From Helochares maculicollis (taxonomy: Eukaryota; Arthropoda; Insecta; Coleoptera; Hydrophilidae): a stretch of 64,000 bases of DNA. The stretch covers positions 1 to 64,000 of the forward strand of contig JAWQRO010000024.1 of NCBI GenBank assembly GCA_033557835.1, in the 5' to 3' direction. The notes beneath the pieces were generated by a model, which did not search any database, was not told the DNA's origin, and worked only from the letters and a program-made list of their open reading frames with translations. The position numbers and the translations under genes were made by a program. This document shows positions 63,605 through 64,000 of the stretch, one piece after another (position 1 is the stretch's first letter; each line of letters starts with the position of its first letter).

Positions 63605-63782
63605 CATCGTCATCATTGTCATATGCAGCTATTTCGACCCATATTACAGGGTGTGCCTTTTAGTTTCTCTTGTTACTACATATTTTATGCCTGGATGCAA
63701 AAATTTCCTCTTTTGGTATATTAGGTCTTATTACTTTCAGAGTAAACACAAGATACTTGAAACTTAAAACGCATTCTTTTAA
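63605..63782 (+). repeat. Dispersed repeat, copy B
   Basis: Second copy of the repeat at 59344-59560 in the same orientation: CATATGCA, GACCCATATTACAGGGT, TTGGTATATTAGGTCTTATT and AACTTAAAACG occur in the same order. Somewhat shorter than copy A. Confidence 0.7.
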
Positions 63783-64000
63783 GAAAAAGAAAAAGAAGTT
63801 TTGTGTTAGACAAAAATATGGAATAGCACAAATTCTTTCAAGTTAAGCAGCTTGAGGCAGATCTGAGTAAAGAATAAATGCTACAGACTACAAAATATTA
63901 GATAGTTTTTTACTTTTTAAAATGCCAATTTCTCTTTGAAAACATATACAATTTTAAGAAAAAAATCCTAGACGTAAAACATAAAATCTGCTGTAAGCTG
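63783..64000. other. Right edge, non-coding
   Basis: A-rich and AT-rich sequence; nothing recognised before the window ends. Confidence 0.5.

Noticed and set aside
63640..63655. ACAGGGTGTG within repeat copy B as a CAGGGTG transposon terminus
   Set aside because: The match lies inside the dispersed repeat, and the homologous position in copy A reads GCAGGGTCTT.

Overview
The window looks like nuclear DNA of an insect. It is strongly AT-rich and gene-poor, carries several decayed mariner transposons and non-LTR retrotransposon relics, has one short 54-base GT-AG intron, and encodes two G-protein-coupled receptors of the arthropod short neuropeptide F receptor (sNPFR) type. The order cannot be fixed from sequence alone; a beetle would fit the short intron and mariner load, but that is a weak inference. 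There is no sign of prokaryotic or viral gene organisation.

Layout. 1-18.7 kb: almost gene-free AT-rich DNA with microsatellites, a reverse-transcriptase (RT) fragment at the left edge, a tRNA-derived SINE-like piece near 6.3 kb, an 18-bp minisatellite near 11.3 kb, compact GC-rich islets (about 9.9 and 12.4 kb) and a retroelement 3' relic near 13.7 kb. 18.7-43 kb: a transposon graveyard with five mariner-family copies (about 18.8-19.9, 20.14-21.40, 31.67-32.99, 41.03-42.1 and 42.24-42.93 kb), further RT relics (about 25.1 and 27 kb), and a 1.46-kb element with terminal inverted repeats and internal tandem repeats (34.48-35.93 kb). A possible orphan internal exon lies at 29.64-29.76 kb.

43.7-54.6 kb is the coding heart. 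Two sNPFR-type genes lie head-to-tail on the minus strand, each with a single uninterrupted coding exon (43768-45054, 428 aa; 50832-51893, 353 aa). By eye about 190 of roughly 298 aligned core residues are identical, so this is a local gene duplication. Between them sits a long, nearly perfect inverted repeat (47093-47504). Upstream of the second receptor, on the same strand, is a small two-exon gene for a secreted protein with 24-residue leucine-rich-repeat-like periodicity (53771-54583).

54.6-64 kb: gene-poor again, with two copies of a dispersed repeat (59.34 and 63.6 kb) and a GC-richer, homeodomain-site-containing stretch (62.3-63.3 kb) that resembles insect conserved non-coding regulatory DNA.

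Function. sNPF receptors are Gq/Gi-type neuropeptide receptors controlling feeding, growth and circadian behaviour in insects. The first copy (43768-45054) is closest to the canonical receptor. The second has a shortened N-terminus without glycosylation sequons and a short tail, which suggests divergence in trafficking or desensitisation rather than simple redundancy. Everything else is mostly mobile DNA of several ages. No protein identity was confirmed by database search; family calls rest on recognising motifs.
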